The notes beneath the pieces were generated by a model. It did not search any database. It was given only the letters and a program-made list of their open reading frames with translations, and had not been told where the DNA came from. The position numbers were made by a program, and so were the translations under genes. Below, piece after piece: positions 7,418 through 15,704 of a DNA stretch of 64,000 nucleotides (positions are counted from its first letter, which is position 1; each line of letters opens with the position of its first letter). Origin of the DNA: Nocardia pseudobrasiliensis NBRC 108224 (GTDB lineage: Bacteria > Actinomycetota > Actinomycetes > Mycobacteriales > Mycobacteriaceae); the NCBI RefSeq assembly GCF_001613105.1, contig NZ_BDBS01000036.1, positions 1-64,000 of the forward strand, read 5' to 3'.

Positions 7418-7794
7418 ATATGGCCGCCGTTTTCGCGAGGGCTGGACGACGGGTCGGCGGCGAGCGCCTCCTCGACGCTGCCGAATATCGGAATCACCTC
7501 CGATAATCCCGTCGCCTCCAACGGCCGTCGCGCGGCATAGGCGGCCACGACTCGTAACTCCCCCACGATCCGGCGGGCGTGCAGCAATACGTTCAACCCC
7601 GAGGAATCGAAGAATTCCACTCCGGACAGGTCGACCACCAGTTGTGCCGGGCGCCGGGCGACCGCGTCGTCAACAGCCTTCCGCAGCCGCGGCGCGGTAT
7701 GAATGTCGACTTCACCGGTCGCCGATACCACCACAGCCTCGTCGACCGGGACCGTGTCGATGCGGAAACCGCGCCACTGGTCCTCGTAACACAC
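7414..7794 (-). CDS. STAS-domain anti-sigma factor antagonist
   Basis: A 126-residue single STAS domain. The conserved phosphorylation region reads DLSGVEFFDSSGL, with the serine pair at the helix start where SpoIIAA/RsbV are phosphorylated. GTG 7794 is chosen because AGAGAGG lies 7 bases upstream and the domain starts right after; an in-frame ATG at 7872 would add 26 Arg-rich residues of poor quality. In partner switching, the unphosphorylated protein sequesters the anti-sigma kinase and frees a sigma factor. Here it overlaps the broken kinase gene, so it must work with a kinase encoded elsewhere or be a remnant. Confidence 0.88.
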   Translation of the reverse strand: MCYEDQWRGFRIDTVPVDEAVVVSATGEVDIHTAPRLRKAVDDAVARRPAQLVVDLSGVEFFDSSGLNVLLHARRIVGELRVVAAYAARRPLEATGLSEVIPIFGSVEEALAADPSSSPRENGGHI

Positions 7795-7855
7795 CTGACG
7801 ACCTCTCTCGCGATGCCGACGAGAAAACCACGGACCGCGGGTTCGGAGACTGCGA

Positions 7856-7881
7856 GGCTGTGTTCTCAACACCGCACAGCC
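7856..7881. terminator. Hairpin downstream of the DegV gene
   Basis: GGCTGTG (7856-7862) pairs with CACAGCC (7875-7881), and an overlapping hairpin GTGTT-CTC-AACAC occupies 7860-7872. It lies in the 137-bp gap between the DegV-family stop and the STAS start, both on the minus strand. It may end the upstream transcript, or regulate the STAS operon as an operator. Confidence 0.3.
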
Positions 7882-7931
7882 TTCGAGTGTAATCGGACGA
7901 TCATGTACCGAACGCGGGGGTGACGCGGATC

Positions 7932-8777
7932 CTAACCGCCACAGCCTCCCGGAACGACCAGTACGCCGACGGCTCCCGGTCCCAGATGCACCGCCAGGGT
8001 CGGGCCGAACTCCATTGTGACCAGTTCGTGGATGCCAGGGATGAGGTCGGTGAGTTGGTCGGTGAGGATGGCGGCGGCCTCGGGGGCTCCGAGATGTTGG
8101 ACCGCGAGGGCCGCGCCGTCTTCGCCCGCGGCGTCCACGGCCGCGGCGAGGAGTTTGGCGAAGGCCTTGGAGCGGGTGCGGGCCTTTTCGCGCAATTCGA
8201 GGCGTCCGTCGATTATCTGGAGGATCGGCTTGGTGACCAGTTCGGTGCCGAAGAACGCGGCGGCGCTGCTGAGGCGGCCGCCGCGGCGCAGCTGTTCGGT
8301 GCGGTTGACCACGATGAACGCGCGGCCGCGACCGGCGGCTGCCACGGCGGTGTCGTAGACGATGTCCAGCGAGGCTCCGGCCGCGGCGCGGCGCGCGGCG
8401 GACAGGGTGGGCAGGCCCGTGCCGAGTCCAGCGCTGAGCGAATCCACCAGGCGCACGCGGTCGGCGGCATCCATATCGCGGATCGCCTGGCGACCGGCCT
8501 CCCAGGTGGCCGACAGCTGACGCGAAATATGCACGGCCACAACGCCGTCGCCGCCACTGCGGTCCAGGGCGCGCTCATAGGCCTCGCGCAACTCACCCGG
8601 CGAGGCCGCCGAGGTGCTCACCGTCGCCGAGGCGTAGTCGATATCGCAGGTGTCGACGCCCTCACGCAGCGCGCGGTCGTCCACCAGCACGTGTAGCGGC
8701 ACCACATCGATGCCCAGTTCCTCGACCAGCCGGGCGGGCAGGCTCGCGGACGAATCGGTCACGACCACAACGGGCAT
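7932..8777 (-). CDS. DegV family fatty-acid-binding protein
   Basis: A 281-residue protein of the DegV family, which binds long-chain fatty acids and, as FakB, presents them to fatty acid kinase. The N-terminal VVTDSSASLP, the TSAASPGEL loop with fatty-acid-contacting Ser/Thr, and the late-domain RGGRLSSAAAFFG match the family. Length is normal. It occupies the position of M. tuberculosis Rv2417c beside octT, so a link to acyl groups used in glucolipid synthesis is possible but unproven. Confidence 0.9.
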   Translation of the reverse strand: MPVVVVTDSSASLPARLVEELGIDVVPLHVLVDDRALREGVDTCDIDYASATVSTSAASPGELREAYERALDRSGGDGVVAVHISRQLSATWEAGRQAIRDMDAADRVRLVDSLSAGLGTGLPTLSAARRAAAGASLDIVYDTAVAAAGRGRAFIVVNRTEQLRRGGRLSSAAAFFGTELVTKPILQIIDGRLELREKARTRSKAFAKLLAAAVDAAGEDGAALAVQHLGAPEAAAILTDQLTDLIPGIHELVTMEFGPTLAVHLGPGAVGVLVVPGGCGG

Positions 8778-8791
8778 GCGCTACCGCACCA

Positions 8792-9868
8792 TCATTCGGG
8801 CACCGCCCCGGCGGCGCGCACTTCGGACAGCGCCTTCACCATCGCCCGCGCCACCCCGGTATGGCCCTCCCAGCCCCAATGGATCCCATCCGGATTGGCC
8901 TCTCCCGAGAAGATGTTGTCGCGCACGGCCTCACCCAGATCCACCAGCGGGACAGCCGTTTTCGCCGACCATTCGCGCAGCGCCCGCACCGCGGGTTCGC
9001 GGCCGGAGTGGACGCGACCGTAGGCCTCGCAGTTGTGCACCGACGGCAGCACGGCCACGACCGGCAGGTCGGGTCGCAACTGCGCCAAGGCGTTTCGGGA
9101 CTGCTCGAGGTAGTCGATGCTGACCTTCGGCGGCAGCGCCACCGGCCGACCGAGTTTCGACAGTCGCGGTTGCAGCCACTGATAGCCCGACCGCACCCCC
9201 CGGCGCAGGGCCGGGGGTCGCAGGTATCGGATCAATTCGCGCAGCGCGGTGGGCAGCGGCGACGGCAGGCTGTCCATGCCGCCGGTCGCGAAGACCACCG
9301 CTCCCGCGCGCGGTACGGCCGCCCACACCCGCGGATCGCCGATCAGCGCCCAGTAGGCGTCCCGGCAGGTCCAGCCGATTCGAGCGACCAGTTCCACATC
9401 CCAATCCAGCTCGGCCGCAACCAGGTTCGGCCAGATGCGCGGATCATCGGCGGGCAGGCCGCCTTTGGGACCGAAGTAGGACAGGGAGTCGGCGATGACC
9501 AGCAGGACGGGACGTCCCGTCGGCTCGGTCGTCGCGAGGTCGAGATCGTCCGCCGGTTCCCCCGGCGGCCCGGTATCCCCCTCGTCGGCTCCCGAATCGT
9601 CGCCATGTCCCGCGGGACCGCCGAACAGCACATCCGGCAGATGCCGGACCGGCCCCTCGGAAGCCTTGCGCAACAGTTCGTCCGAAACCTCGCCGGAGCG
9701 TTCGTCGTCGCGGCCGGAGCTCGGCCGGGGCGTCGGGGAGGGCTCCGCGGGACCGCCGAACAGGGCATCCGGTAGATGCCGCACAGGCCCCTCCGAGGCC
9801 TTGCGCAGCAATTCGTCGGATACCTGCCGGGGTTCGTCGTTCCGGGAGGAGGGCTTGTCAGAGGACAT
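8792..9868 (-). CDS. octT: Diglucosylglycerate octanoyltransferase OctT (SGNH fold), with N-terminal repeat extension
   Basis: A 358-residue protein whose residues about 118-358 match the SGNH-hydrolase fold of mycobacterial OctT, which adds octanoate to diglucosylglycerate, the primer of methylglucose lipopolysaccharide. The block I serine is in IADSLSYFGPKGG, and the DxxH pair is in NPDGIHWGW near the end. M. tuberculosis OctT is about 250 residues; this one has about 110 extra N-terminal residues containing two nearly identical 26-residue copies (16-41 and 61-86) of a segment starting VSDELLRKASEGPVRHLPD. The start overlaps the end of gpgP by 11 bases. Context (gpgP, rsfS, nadD upstream; DegV downstream) matches mycobacteria. 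Confidence 0.85.
   Translation of the reverse strand: MSSDKPSSRNDEPRQVSDELLRKASEGPVRHLPDALFGGPAEPSPTPRPSSGRDDERSGEVSDELLRKASEGPVRHLPDVLFGGPAGHGDDSGADEGDTGPPGEPADDLDLATTEPTGRPVLLVIADSLSYFGPKGGLPADDPRIWPNLVAAELDWDVELVARIGWTCRDAYWALIGDPRVWAAVPRAGAVVFATGGMDSLPSPLPTALRELIRYLRPPALRRGVRSGYQWLQPRLSKLGRPVALPPKVSIDYLEQSRNALAQLRPDLPVVAVLPSVHNCEAYGRVHSGREPAVRALREWSAKTAVPLVDLGEAVRDNIFSGEANPDGIHWGWEGHTGVARAMVKALSEVRAAGAVPE
9611..9823 (-). repeat. Duplicated 26-residue segment in the OctT N-terminus
   Basis: Codons 16-41 (9823-9746) and 61-86 (9688-9611) encode the same peptide except for Ala/Val at one position (LPDALFGGPA and LPDVLFGGPA). The copies are 45 codons apart, separated by Ser/Pro/Asp-rich linker. 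Conservation of a whole amphipathic segment within a disordered tail suggests a short binding motif in two copies. Confidence 0.85.
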
Positions 9869-10517
9869 CAGGTGCTACCTTCGCCGCCGCGTTCCACACG
9901 TCCAGCCGCCACCCGGGCTGCTCGATGCTCGGACCGTGGCTGCTGAGCTGCACCCAGCTGGTGTTGGCCAACCCACCCAGCACCGGCCAGTTCTTCTCCG
10001 GTAGATCCAGCAGAGCCGCGGTCAGTGCCGCGATCAACCCGCCGTGCGCGACCAGGATGATGGTACGGCCGGGCCAGTCGGTGCGCTCGACGAACAATTC
10101 GCGCACCACGGGCAGCGCCCGCGCGCCCACCTCGATCTTGCTCTCGCCGCCGGGCGGGGTGAAGGTCGGGTCCAGCCGCCAGGTCTGACGCGCGCCCGGA
10201 TAGCCCGCGTCGACCTCGATGTGGGTCAGACCCTCCCATTCGCCGAGGCTGGTCTCGCGCAACCGCGGATCGCGCACCACCTCGTGCGAGGTGTGGTCGG
10301 CCAAGGCCGTCGCGGTGTCGTAGGCGCGGCGCAGATCGGAGGAGAGGATGGCGATGGCCTCGTGCGAAAGCAGTTCGCGCGCGGCGTCCTTGGCCTGTCG
10401 GCGACCCAATTCGCTCAGGTCGGTGTCCATCTGACCCTGCATGCGGTCGGCCGCGTTCCATTCGGTCTGACCGTGGCGCAACATGATCAGCCGCCGCACA
10501 CCGGCGTGTCTGCTCAC
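9858..10517 (-). CDS. gpgP: Glucosyl-3-phosphoglycerate phosphatase (histidine phosphatase family)
   Basis: A 219-residue member of the phosphoglycerate-mutase-like histidine phosphatases. The catalytic motif LRHGQTEWN opens the protein, the proton-donor region LRETSLGEWEGLTH follows, and the second histidine is in VAHGGLIAALTAALL. It aligns with M. tuberculosis GpgP throughout, including the end (WRLDVWNAAAKV.PDVL). It dephosphorylates glucosyl-3-phosphoglycerate to glucosylglycerate in methylglucose lipopolysaccharide synthesis. The GTG start at 10517 overlaps the rsfS stop as GTGA, implying translational coupling; longer in-frame starts would run into rsfS. Confidence 0.9.
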   Translation of the reverse strand: MSRHAGVRRLIMLRHGQTEWNAADRMQGQMDTDLSELGRRQAKDAARELLSHEAIAILSSDLRRAYDTATALADHTSHEVVRDPRLRETSLGEWEGLTHIEVDAGYPGARQTWRLDPTFTPPGGESKIEVGARALPVVRELFVERTDWPGRTIILVAHGGLIAALTAALLDLPEKNWPVLGGLANTSWVQLSSHGPSIEQPGWRLDVWNAAAKVAPDVL

Positions 10518-10909
10518 TCGGTGACTCCGGCGCCGTCGGCCCTGGGGTCCCCCAGCCCCGGCACCGCGACCTGCGGGCAGTCCTTCCAAAGCCGTTCCAG
10601 CGCATAGAAGTTGCGCTCGTCGCTGTGCTGGATGTGGACCACGACCTCGACATAGTCCAGTAGCACCCAGCGACCCTCGCGAGTGCCCTCGCGGCGCACC
10701 GGCTTGTGTCCGGCCAGCCGCAGCTTCTCCTCGACATTGTCGACGATCGCGTTGACCTGACGCTCATTGGGCGCCGAGGCGATCACGAAGCAGTCGGTGA
10801 TCACCAACTGCTCGGAGACGTCGAGCACCACCACATCCGATGCCAGCTTCTCGTCGGCCGCACGCGCGGCTGCCTGGGCGATGTCGACCGCTTCGGCGGA
10901 TGCAGTCAT
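10514..10909 (-). CDS. rsfS: Ribosome silencing factor RsfS
   Basis: A 131-residue RsfS/Iojap protein that binds ribosomal protein uL14 and blocks subunit joining when nutrients are scarce. The family core is clear: LDVSEQLVITDCFVIASAPNE-type strand, QVNAIVDNVEEKL, EGRWVLLDYVEVVVHI and HSDERNFYALERLWKD. It sits between nadD and gpgP as in mycobacteria and is translationally coupled to gpgP. Length is normal, with a short C-terminal tail after the core. Confidence 0.95.
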   Translation of the reverse strand: MTASAEAVDIAQAAARAADEKLASDVVVLDVSEQLVITDCFVIASAPNERQVNAIVDNVEEKLRLAGHKPVRREGTREGRWVLLDYVEVVVHIQHSDERNFYALERLWKDCPQVAVPGLGDPRADGAGVTE

Positions 10910-10990
10910 GCTGTAGCCCTTTCGGCATGAGCGGGGCGCTGCGTGGTTACGCTCCGCTGCCTCCTCCGCGCCTGACCACTCATGCCTGTG

Positions 10991-11623
10991 TCACCTTCCG
11001 TTCCCATTCGGCACATACAGATGCCGCTTCGATATGTACTGCACGACCCCGTCCGGAACCAGGTACCACACCGGCCTCCCCTCGGCGGCTCGGCGGCGAC
11101 ATTCGCTCGACGAGATCGCCAGGGCCGGGATCTCGATGACCGTCACGGCATCTGCCGGGCTGTCGCGCAGATGCTCCGCGAGATGATCGATGTTCAGTTC
11201 GTACCCCGGACGGCTCACGCCGACGAACTTCGCCAGCTCGAACAGCTCCGCCCAATCCTGCCATGTCAGGATGCTGGACAACGCGTCCGCACCGGTGATG
11301 AAGTGCAGATCCGCGTCGGGATACTGTTCCTGCAGGTCACGCAGGGTGTCGACGGTGTAGGTCTCCTTGTCGCGGTCGATGTCGACGCGGCTGACGGAGA
11401 AGCGCGGATTGGAGGCCGTCGCGATCACCGTCATCAGATAGCGGTCCTCGGCGGCGCTGACCTGCTTGCCGGATTTCTGCCACGGCTGCCCGGTCGGCAC
11501 GAAGATCACCTCGTCGAGCTCGAACCGATTGGCGACTTCGCTGGCGGCAACCAGATGCCCATGATGGATGGGGTCGAAGGTGCCGCCCATCACGCCTAGT
11601 TTGCGCCGACCTGTTTCTTGCAC
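10991..11623 (-). CDS. nadD: Nicotinate-nucleotide adenylyltransferase NadD
   Basis: A 210-residue adenylyltransferase that converts nicotinate mononucleotide plus ATP to deamido-NAD. The HIGH-type motif is in GGTFDPIHHGHLVAA; SVSRVDIDRDKETYTVDTL, FITGADALSSILTW and the second ATP motif region ISSSECRRR follow. The GTG start at 11623 gives six residues before the fold; the nearby GTG before MGGTFDP is an alternative. An 81-bp gap separates it from rsfS. Confidence 0.95.
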   Translation of the reverse strand: MQETGRRKLGVMGGTFDPIHHGHLVAASEVANRFELDEVIFVPTGQPWQKSGKQVSAAEDRYLMTVIATASNPRFSVSRVDIDRDKETYTVDTLRDLQEQYPDADLHFITGADALSSILTWQDWAELFELAKFVGVSRPGYELNIDHLAEHLRDSPADAVTVIEIPALAISSSECRRRAAEGRPVWYLVPDGVVQYISKRHLYVPNGNGR

Positions 11624-11655
11624 AAATGCCGAGCTTAGCGATTCGGAGCCGGTGG

Positions 11656-11988
11656 TCAGCTCGCGGGCCGCTTGGATTTCGGGAGTTTCGCCACGATCGC
11701 GTCGTAGGAGATATCGATGAGCTCGTGCAGCTCATCGAGCGGAATCGTGCCGCCGAGCCGGACGGTGTTCCAGCCGTAGCGCCCGATATAGGCCGAGGGG
11801 CTCACCTCGTCCGGATAGACCCGGACGAGTTCGTCGGCCTCCTCGCGATTGCGACCGCATTTGAGGGTCACCGAATCGGGGCCGACGAAGGCGAAGATCT
11901 TGTCACCAACCTTGGCGACGACATCGCCCTCCCACGGTTCGTCCTCGCGGGCGCCCGGTTTGGACAGACAGTAGGGCAGCAGATCCAC
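11656..11988 (-). CDS. MmcQ/YjbR family protein
   Basis: A 110-residue MmcQ/YjbR (former DUF419) protein. Typical features are the PWEGDVVAKVGDKIFAFV stretch, LKCGRNREEADELV, YGWNTVRLGGTIPLDEL and the final helix ISYDAIVAKLP. The fold resembles a CyaY-like/DNA-binding surface, but the biochemical role is unknown. It lies 10 bp after the VWA gene and 32 bp before nadD, so it is probably part of that transcript. The GTG start at 11988 follows GGAGA. Confidence 0.85.
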   Translation of the reverse strand: MDLLPYCLSKPGAREDEPWEGDVVAKVGDKIFAFVGPDSVTLKCGRNREEADELVRVYPDEVSPSAYIGRYGWNTVRLGGTIPLDELHELIDISYDAIVAKLPKSKRPAS

Positions 11989-11998
11989 GGCGTCTCCT

Positions 11999-13477
11999 CT
12001 ACACGGGCAGCAGTCGGCTCACGACGGCGGTCAGCTGTCGCGCCGAGCGGCATTCGTGCATCTCGACGATTTCGGCGTAGCGGCGCGCGGCGGAATCGCC
12101 GGTGCCCCACATCTTCTCGCCCTCCGGATTGAGCCAGTACGCGTGCTTGGCCACGCCGGCCAGCTCCCGCAGGGTGTCCAGGGCGGGGTCGCGATAGTTG
12201 GTGCGGGCGTCGCCGAGGATGAGCAGCGAGGTCCGGCTGGTTACCGCCTCGCCGAAGTTCTCGGCGAAGACGCGTAGCGCGGCGCCGTAATCGGAGTGGC
12301 CCTCGATGCCGACCACCTTGGTTTCGGTGAAGATGCGCCGGGTCACCTGATCCAGCGGGGTCACCTGATCGAAGATGTGGGTGACCTCGTCGACCCGGTC
12401 CACGAAAGCGAAGATCCGCACCCGCGAGAACTGTTCGCGCAGCGAGTTCACCAACATCATGGTGAAGCTGGAGAAACCCGCGACCGAACCCGAGATATCG
12501 CACAGCAGAACGAGATCCGGTCGGGTCGGTCGCGGTTTGCGGGCCGCGAGCTTGATCGGCACGCCGCCGGTCGACATGGATTTGCGCAACGTCTTGCGCA
12601 GGTCGATCTCCCCGCGGCGGGCCCGGCGGCGACGCGCGGCCAGGCGGGCGGCGAGCACCCGGGCCAGGCGCTGGCTGCCGCGGCGCAGCTCGGCCAGTTC
12701 GTTTTCCGAGATGCGCAGGAAATCGGCGTCCTCGGCCTGGCGCTGCACGCCGTAGGTGGCTACGCGTTCGCGGCCGATGCGTTCGGCGACGCGGCGGCGG
12801 GTCTCGGCCTCGACGGTGCTGCGAAAATCGCGGATGCGCTGGCGAGCCGCGCGCCGGGCGATCTCGTTGTCGAAATCCGAATTGTCGCTCCCCGCTGCCA
12901 AACCCGCGAGGATCTTGCTCACCAGCAGTTCGGGCTGCAGATCCTTGAGGGTCTGATACGCCGAGAACGACGGCCCGTTGGCCGACTGGTACTGACCCAT
13001 CTGCTCGACCATCTGCGCCGCGAGCTCCTGCAGCTCCCGCGTCCGCTCACCGGAGGGGTCCGCGGCCAGCAACTGCGCCAGCATCTTTCGCAGTTCGAAG
13101 ATGTCGATCTCGCCGTCGGCGCGGCGCGGAATCTCGACGTCCTCGGCGCTCGCGCGCTCGCCCAGGGCCGGGGGGAACCACAGATCGAACAGTCCGTCGA
13201 AGGTGGTGCGCTGGGTGGTGCGACGCAGCAGCGCGCAGGCCAGGCCCTCGCGCAGCATTTCCCGGTCCATCAGGTCCAGTACGGTGAGCACCTGTCCGGC
13301 GTCGACGGTTTCCGAGGGGCCGACCGGAATTCCCCGTCCGCGCAATGCCTCCACGAAACCGACCAGATGGCCTGACAATCCGTGCGGCGCAAGCGGTTCC
13401 GGCGGCGGATCGGCGGAGCCCGCGGGCCCGCGCAGCGCCCCGGAGATCAGGGCGCGGGCGGGGCTGCGCTTGCTCAT
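11999..13477 (-). CDS. VWA-domain (CoxE-like) protein, partner of the MoxR ATPase
   Basis: A 492-residue cytoplasmic protein. The C-terminal half (about 310-480) is a CoxE/VWA domain with a metal-ion adhesion site: DLVLLCDISGSVAGFS, then TEVKV-like and ILGDARTNYRDP. The N-terminal half is helical and charged, with an RRARRGEIDLRKTLRKS segment common in these proteins. MoxR/VWA pairs act as chaperone-like ATPase systems that remodel or insert cofactors into target complexes. The start lies one base after the moxR stop. Same order is found in mycobacteria near proA. Confidence 0.88.
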   Translation of the reverse strand: MSKRSPARALISGALRGPAGSADPPPEPLAPHGLSGHLVGFVEALRGRGIPVGPSETVDAGQVLTVLDLMDREMLREGLACALLRRTTQRTTFDGLFDLWFPPALGERASAEDVEIPRRADGEIDIFELRKMLAQLLAADPSGERTRELQELAAQMVEQMGQYQSANGPSFSAYQTLKDLQPELLVSKILAGLAAGSDNSDFDNEIARRAARQRIRDFRSTVEAETRRRVAERIGRERVATYGVQRQAEDADFLRISENELAELRRGSQRLARVLAARLAARRRRARRGEIDLRKTLRKSMSTGGVPIKLAARKPRPTRPDLVLLCDISGSVAGFSSFTMMLVNSLREQFSRVRIFAFVDRVDEVTHIFDQVTPLDQVTRRIFTETKVVGIEGHSDYGAALRVFAENFGEAVTSRTSLLILGDARTNYRDPALDTLRELAGVAKHAYWLNPEGEKMWGTGDSAARRYAEIVEMHECRSARQLTAVVSRLLPV

Positions 13478-13478
13478 C

Positions 13479-14354
13479 TCAGGCCAGCTTCAGCTCGGCC
13501 AGCGCGCGCTGGTGATCGCTCTGATGTTTGAGCACTACGCCGAGGGTGGCGCGGACGGTCTTGTCGTCGAGATCCTTCAAGCCCAGCGCGAGCAGCGTGC
13601 GACCCCAGTCGATGGATTCGGCGACCGAGGGCAGCTTCTTGAGCTGCATACCGCGCAGCACGTGGACGACCCGCACCAGCTGGGCGGCCACCGCGGGCTT
13701 CAACTCGGGCACCCGGCTGGCCAGGATGCGGCGTTCCAATTCCTCGTCGGGGAAGTCGATATGCAGATACAGGCAGCGTCGCTTGAGCGCCTCGGACAGT
13801 TCGCGAGTGGCGTTGGAGGTCAGCACCGTGAACGGGCGGCGGGTGGCGGTGATGGTGCCGAGTTCGGGGACGGTGACGGCGAAATCGCTGAGCACCTCGA
13901 GCATCAGGCCCTCGATCTCGACATCGGCCTTATCGGCCTCATCGATCAGCAGCACGGTCGGATCGGTGCGCCGGATGGCGGTCAGCAGCGGGCGCGAGAG
14001 CAGGAATTCGTCGCTGAAGACGTCGGATTTCGTTTCCTCCCAGCCGTTTTCGCTGGTGGCCTGGATCCGCAGGATCTGTTTGGCGTGATTCCACTCATAC
14101 AGCGCCCGCGCCTCATCGATGCCCTCGTAGCACTGCAACCGCACCAGCTCCGCACCCGCCACCTGGGCGACGGCCCGGGCCAGTTCGGTCTTGCCGACAC
14201 CGGCCGGACCCTCGATCAGCAGTGGCTTGCCGAGCCGGTCGGCCAGGAATACCGAGGTCGCGGTCGCCTTGTCGGCCAGGTAGCCGGTCGTCGCGAGCCG
14301 GGCCAGCACGTCGTCGACCGACGCGAAGATCGGCTCGTGCGCTGCGGTCTGCAC
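13479..14354 (-). CDS. MoxR-family AAA+ ATPase
   Basis: A 291-residue AAA+ ATPase. Walker A reads EGPAGVGKTELA, Walker B VLLIDEADKAD, sensor 1 is in TVLTSNATRELSEALKRRCLYLHIDFP with the arginine finger, and a short lid follows. GTG 14354 is chosen because GAGGAGG lies about nine bases upstream; ATG 14384 would add ten Arg-rich residues. With the adjacent VWA protein it forms a MoxR/CoxE-type pair. The 71-bp gap to proA allows a separate promoter. Confidence 0.9.
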   Translation of the reverse strand: MQTAAHEPIFASVDDVLARLATTGYLADKATATSVFLADRLGKPLLIEGPAGVGKTELARAVAQVAGAELVRLQCYEGIDEARALYEWNHAKQILRIQATSENGWEETKSDVFSDEFLLSRPLLTAIRRTDPTVLLIDEADKADVEIEGLMLEVLSDFAVTVPELGTITATRRPFTVLTSNATRELSEALKRRCLYLHIDFPDEELERRILASRVPELKPAVAAQLVRVVHVLRGMQLKKLPSVAESIDWGRTLLALGLKDLDDKTVRATLGVVLKHQSDHQRALAELKLA

Positions 14355-14425
14355 TGTTGCGGTCCTCCTCGGGCCCCGGCGCATTCGGTATGCACCGTAA
14401 AAAACGTCTGTGATCGACGGTACAG

Positions 14426-15694
14426 CTAGACCGGTCGGATCTGCCCGTCTCCCCAGACGATCCATTTGGTCGAGGTGAGTTCCGGCAGGCCCATGGGTCC
14501 GCGGGCGTGCAGTTTCTGGGTCGAAATGCCGATTTCCGCACCGAAGCCGAATTGTTCGCCGTCGGTGAAGGCCGTGGAGGCGTTGACCATGACCGCCGCG
14601 GCGTCCACGCGGTTGGTGAATTCGCGGGCGGCCCGCAGATCGGCGGTGACGATGGCCTCGGTGTGGCCGGTGCCCCAGTGGTTGATGTGTTCGACGGCGG
14701 CGTCGAGATCGTCGACCACCTTCAGGGCGATGTCGAGGGTGAGGTATTCGTCGGCCCAATCCTCATCGGTGGCGGGGACCAGGCCGGGCAGATCGCCGTG
14801 GATGGTGACGCCCGCCTGTTCCAGGGCGGCGATCAGACGCGGCACCGCGACCTCCGCGACGGCCTTATCGATCAGGACCGTCTCGGCGGTGTTGCAAACG
14901 CTCGGGCGACGGGTCTTGGCATTGATCAGGATCGACTCGGCCATCGCCAGATCCGCGTCGGCGTGCACGTAGACGTGACAGTTGCCGGTGCCGGTCTCGA
15001 TGGTCGGAACCTGCGCGTCGCGGACGACGGCATTGATCAGGCCCGCGCCGCCGCGCGGAATCACGACATCGACCAGGCCGCGCGCCTGGATCAGATGGGT
15101 GACGCTGGAGCGGTCCTCGCTCGGCAGCAGCTGCACCGCGTCCGGCGGAAGTTCCTGGGCCGCAAGCGCTTCCCGCAACACCGCGACCAGTGCGGCATTG
15201 GAGCGGGCGGCCGAGGAGGATCCGCGCAACAGGGCGGCGTTCCCGGATTTCAACGCCAGCCCGAAGGCGTCGACGGTGACATTGGGCCGCGCCTCGTAAA
15301 CCATGCCGACCACACCCAGCGGCACCCGCACCTGCCGGATCTCGAGCCCGTTGGGCAGGGTCGAGCCGCGCACCACATCGCCCACCGGATCCGGCAAACC
15401 CGCGACCTGACGCAGACCCGAGGCGATGCCGTCGATGCGGGCCTCCGTCAGGCGCAGCCGGTCCAGCAGCGAATCGGCGGTGCCGGCGGCCCGGGCGATC
15501 TCGATGTCCTCGGCATTGGCCGCGAGCACCCGATCCTTCGCGCCGAGCAGCGCGTCGGCCGCGGCGTGCAGGGCGGCATCCTTCTGAGCGGTGGTGAGCT
15601 GGGCGAGCGTCCGCGACGCCACCCGGGCCCGGCGCGCCGCGTCGTGCACCACCGCGCGGACGTCGTCCAATTCGGTGGCAGTGGGAGCAGTCAT
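14426..15694 (-). CDS. proA: Gamma-glutamyl phosphate reductase ProA
   Basis: A 422-residue enzyme of the aldehyde dehydrogenase superfamily that reduces gamma-glutamyl phosphate to the semialdehyde in proline synthesis. Landmarks are VPLGVVGMVYEARPNVTVDA, GSSSAARSN, the cofactor strand VVIPRGGAGLI, TGTGNCHVYV, and the catalytic cysteine in RRPSVCNTAETVL. The C-terminal NHWGTGHTEAIV and TAFTDGEQFGFGAEIGIS motifs complete it. Length is normal. Downstream is the MoxR/VWA pair, upstream a small CxxC protein whose stop lies 10 bases from this start. Confidence 0.95.
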   Translation of the reverse strand: MTAPTATELDDVRAVVHDAARRARVASRTLAQLTTAQKDAALHAAADALLGAKDRVLAANAEDIEIARAAGTADSLLDRLRLTEARIDGIASGLRQVAGLPDPVGDVVRGSTLPNGLEIRQVRVPLGVVGMVYEARPNVTVDAFGLALKSGNAALLRGSSSAARSNAALVAVLREALAAQELPPDAVQLLPSEDRSSVTHLIQARGLVDVVIPRGGAGLINAVVRDAQVPTIETGTGNCHVYVHADADLAMAESILINAKTRRPSVCNTAETVLIDKAVAEVAVPRLIAALEQAGVTIHGDLPGLVPATDEDWADEYLTLDIALKVVDDLDAAVEHINHWGTGHTEAIVTADLRAAREFTNRVDAAAVMVNASTAFTDGEQFGFGAEIGISTQKLHARGPMGLPELTSTKWIVWGDGQIRPV

Positions 15695-15704
15695 GCTGAA
15701 CAGC

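Noticed and set aside
12296..13375. Plus-strand open frame of 359 codons
   Set aside because: Antisense shadow of the VWA gene, with no recognisable domain.
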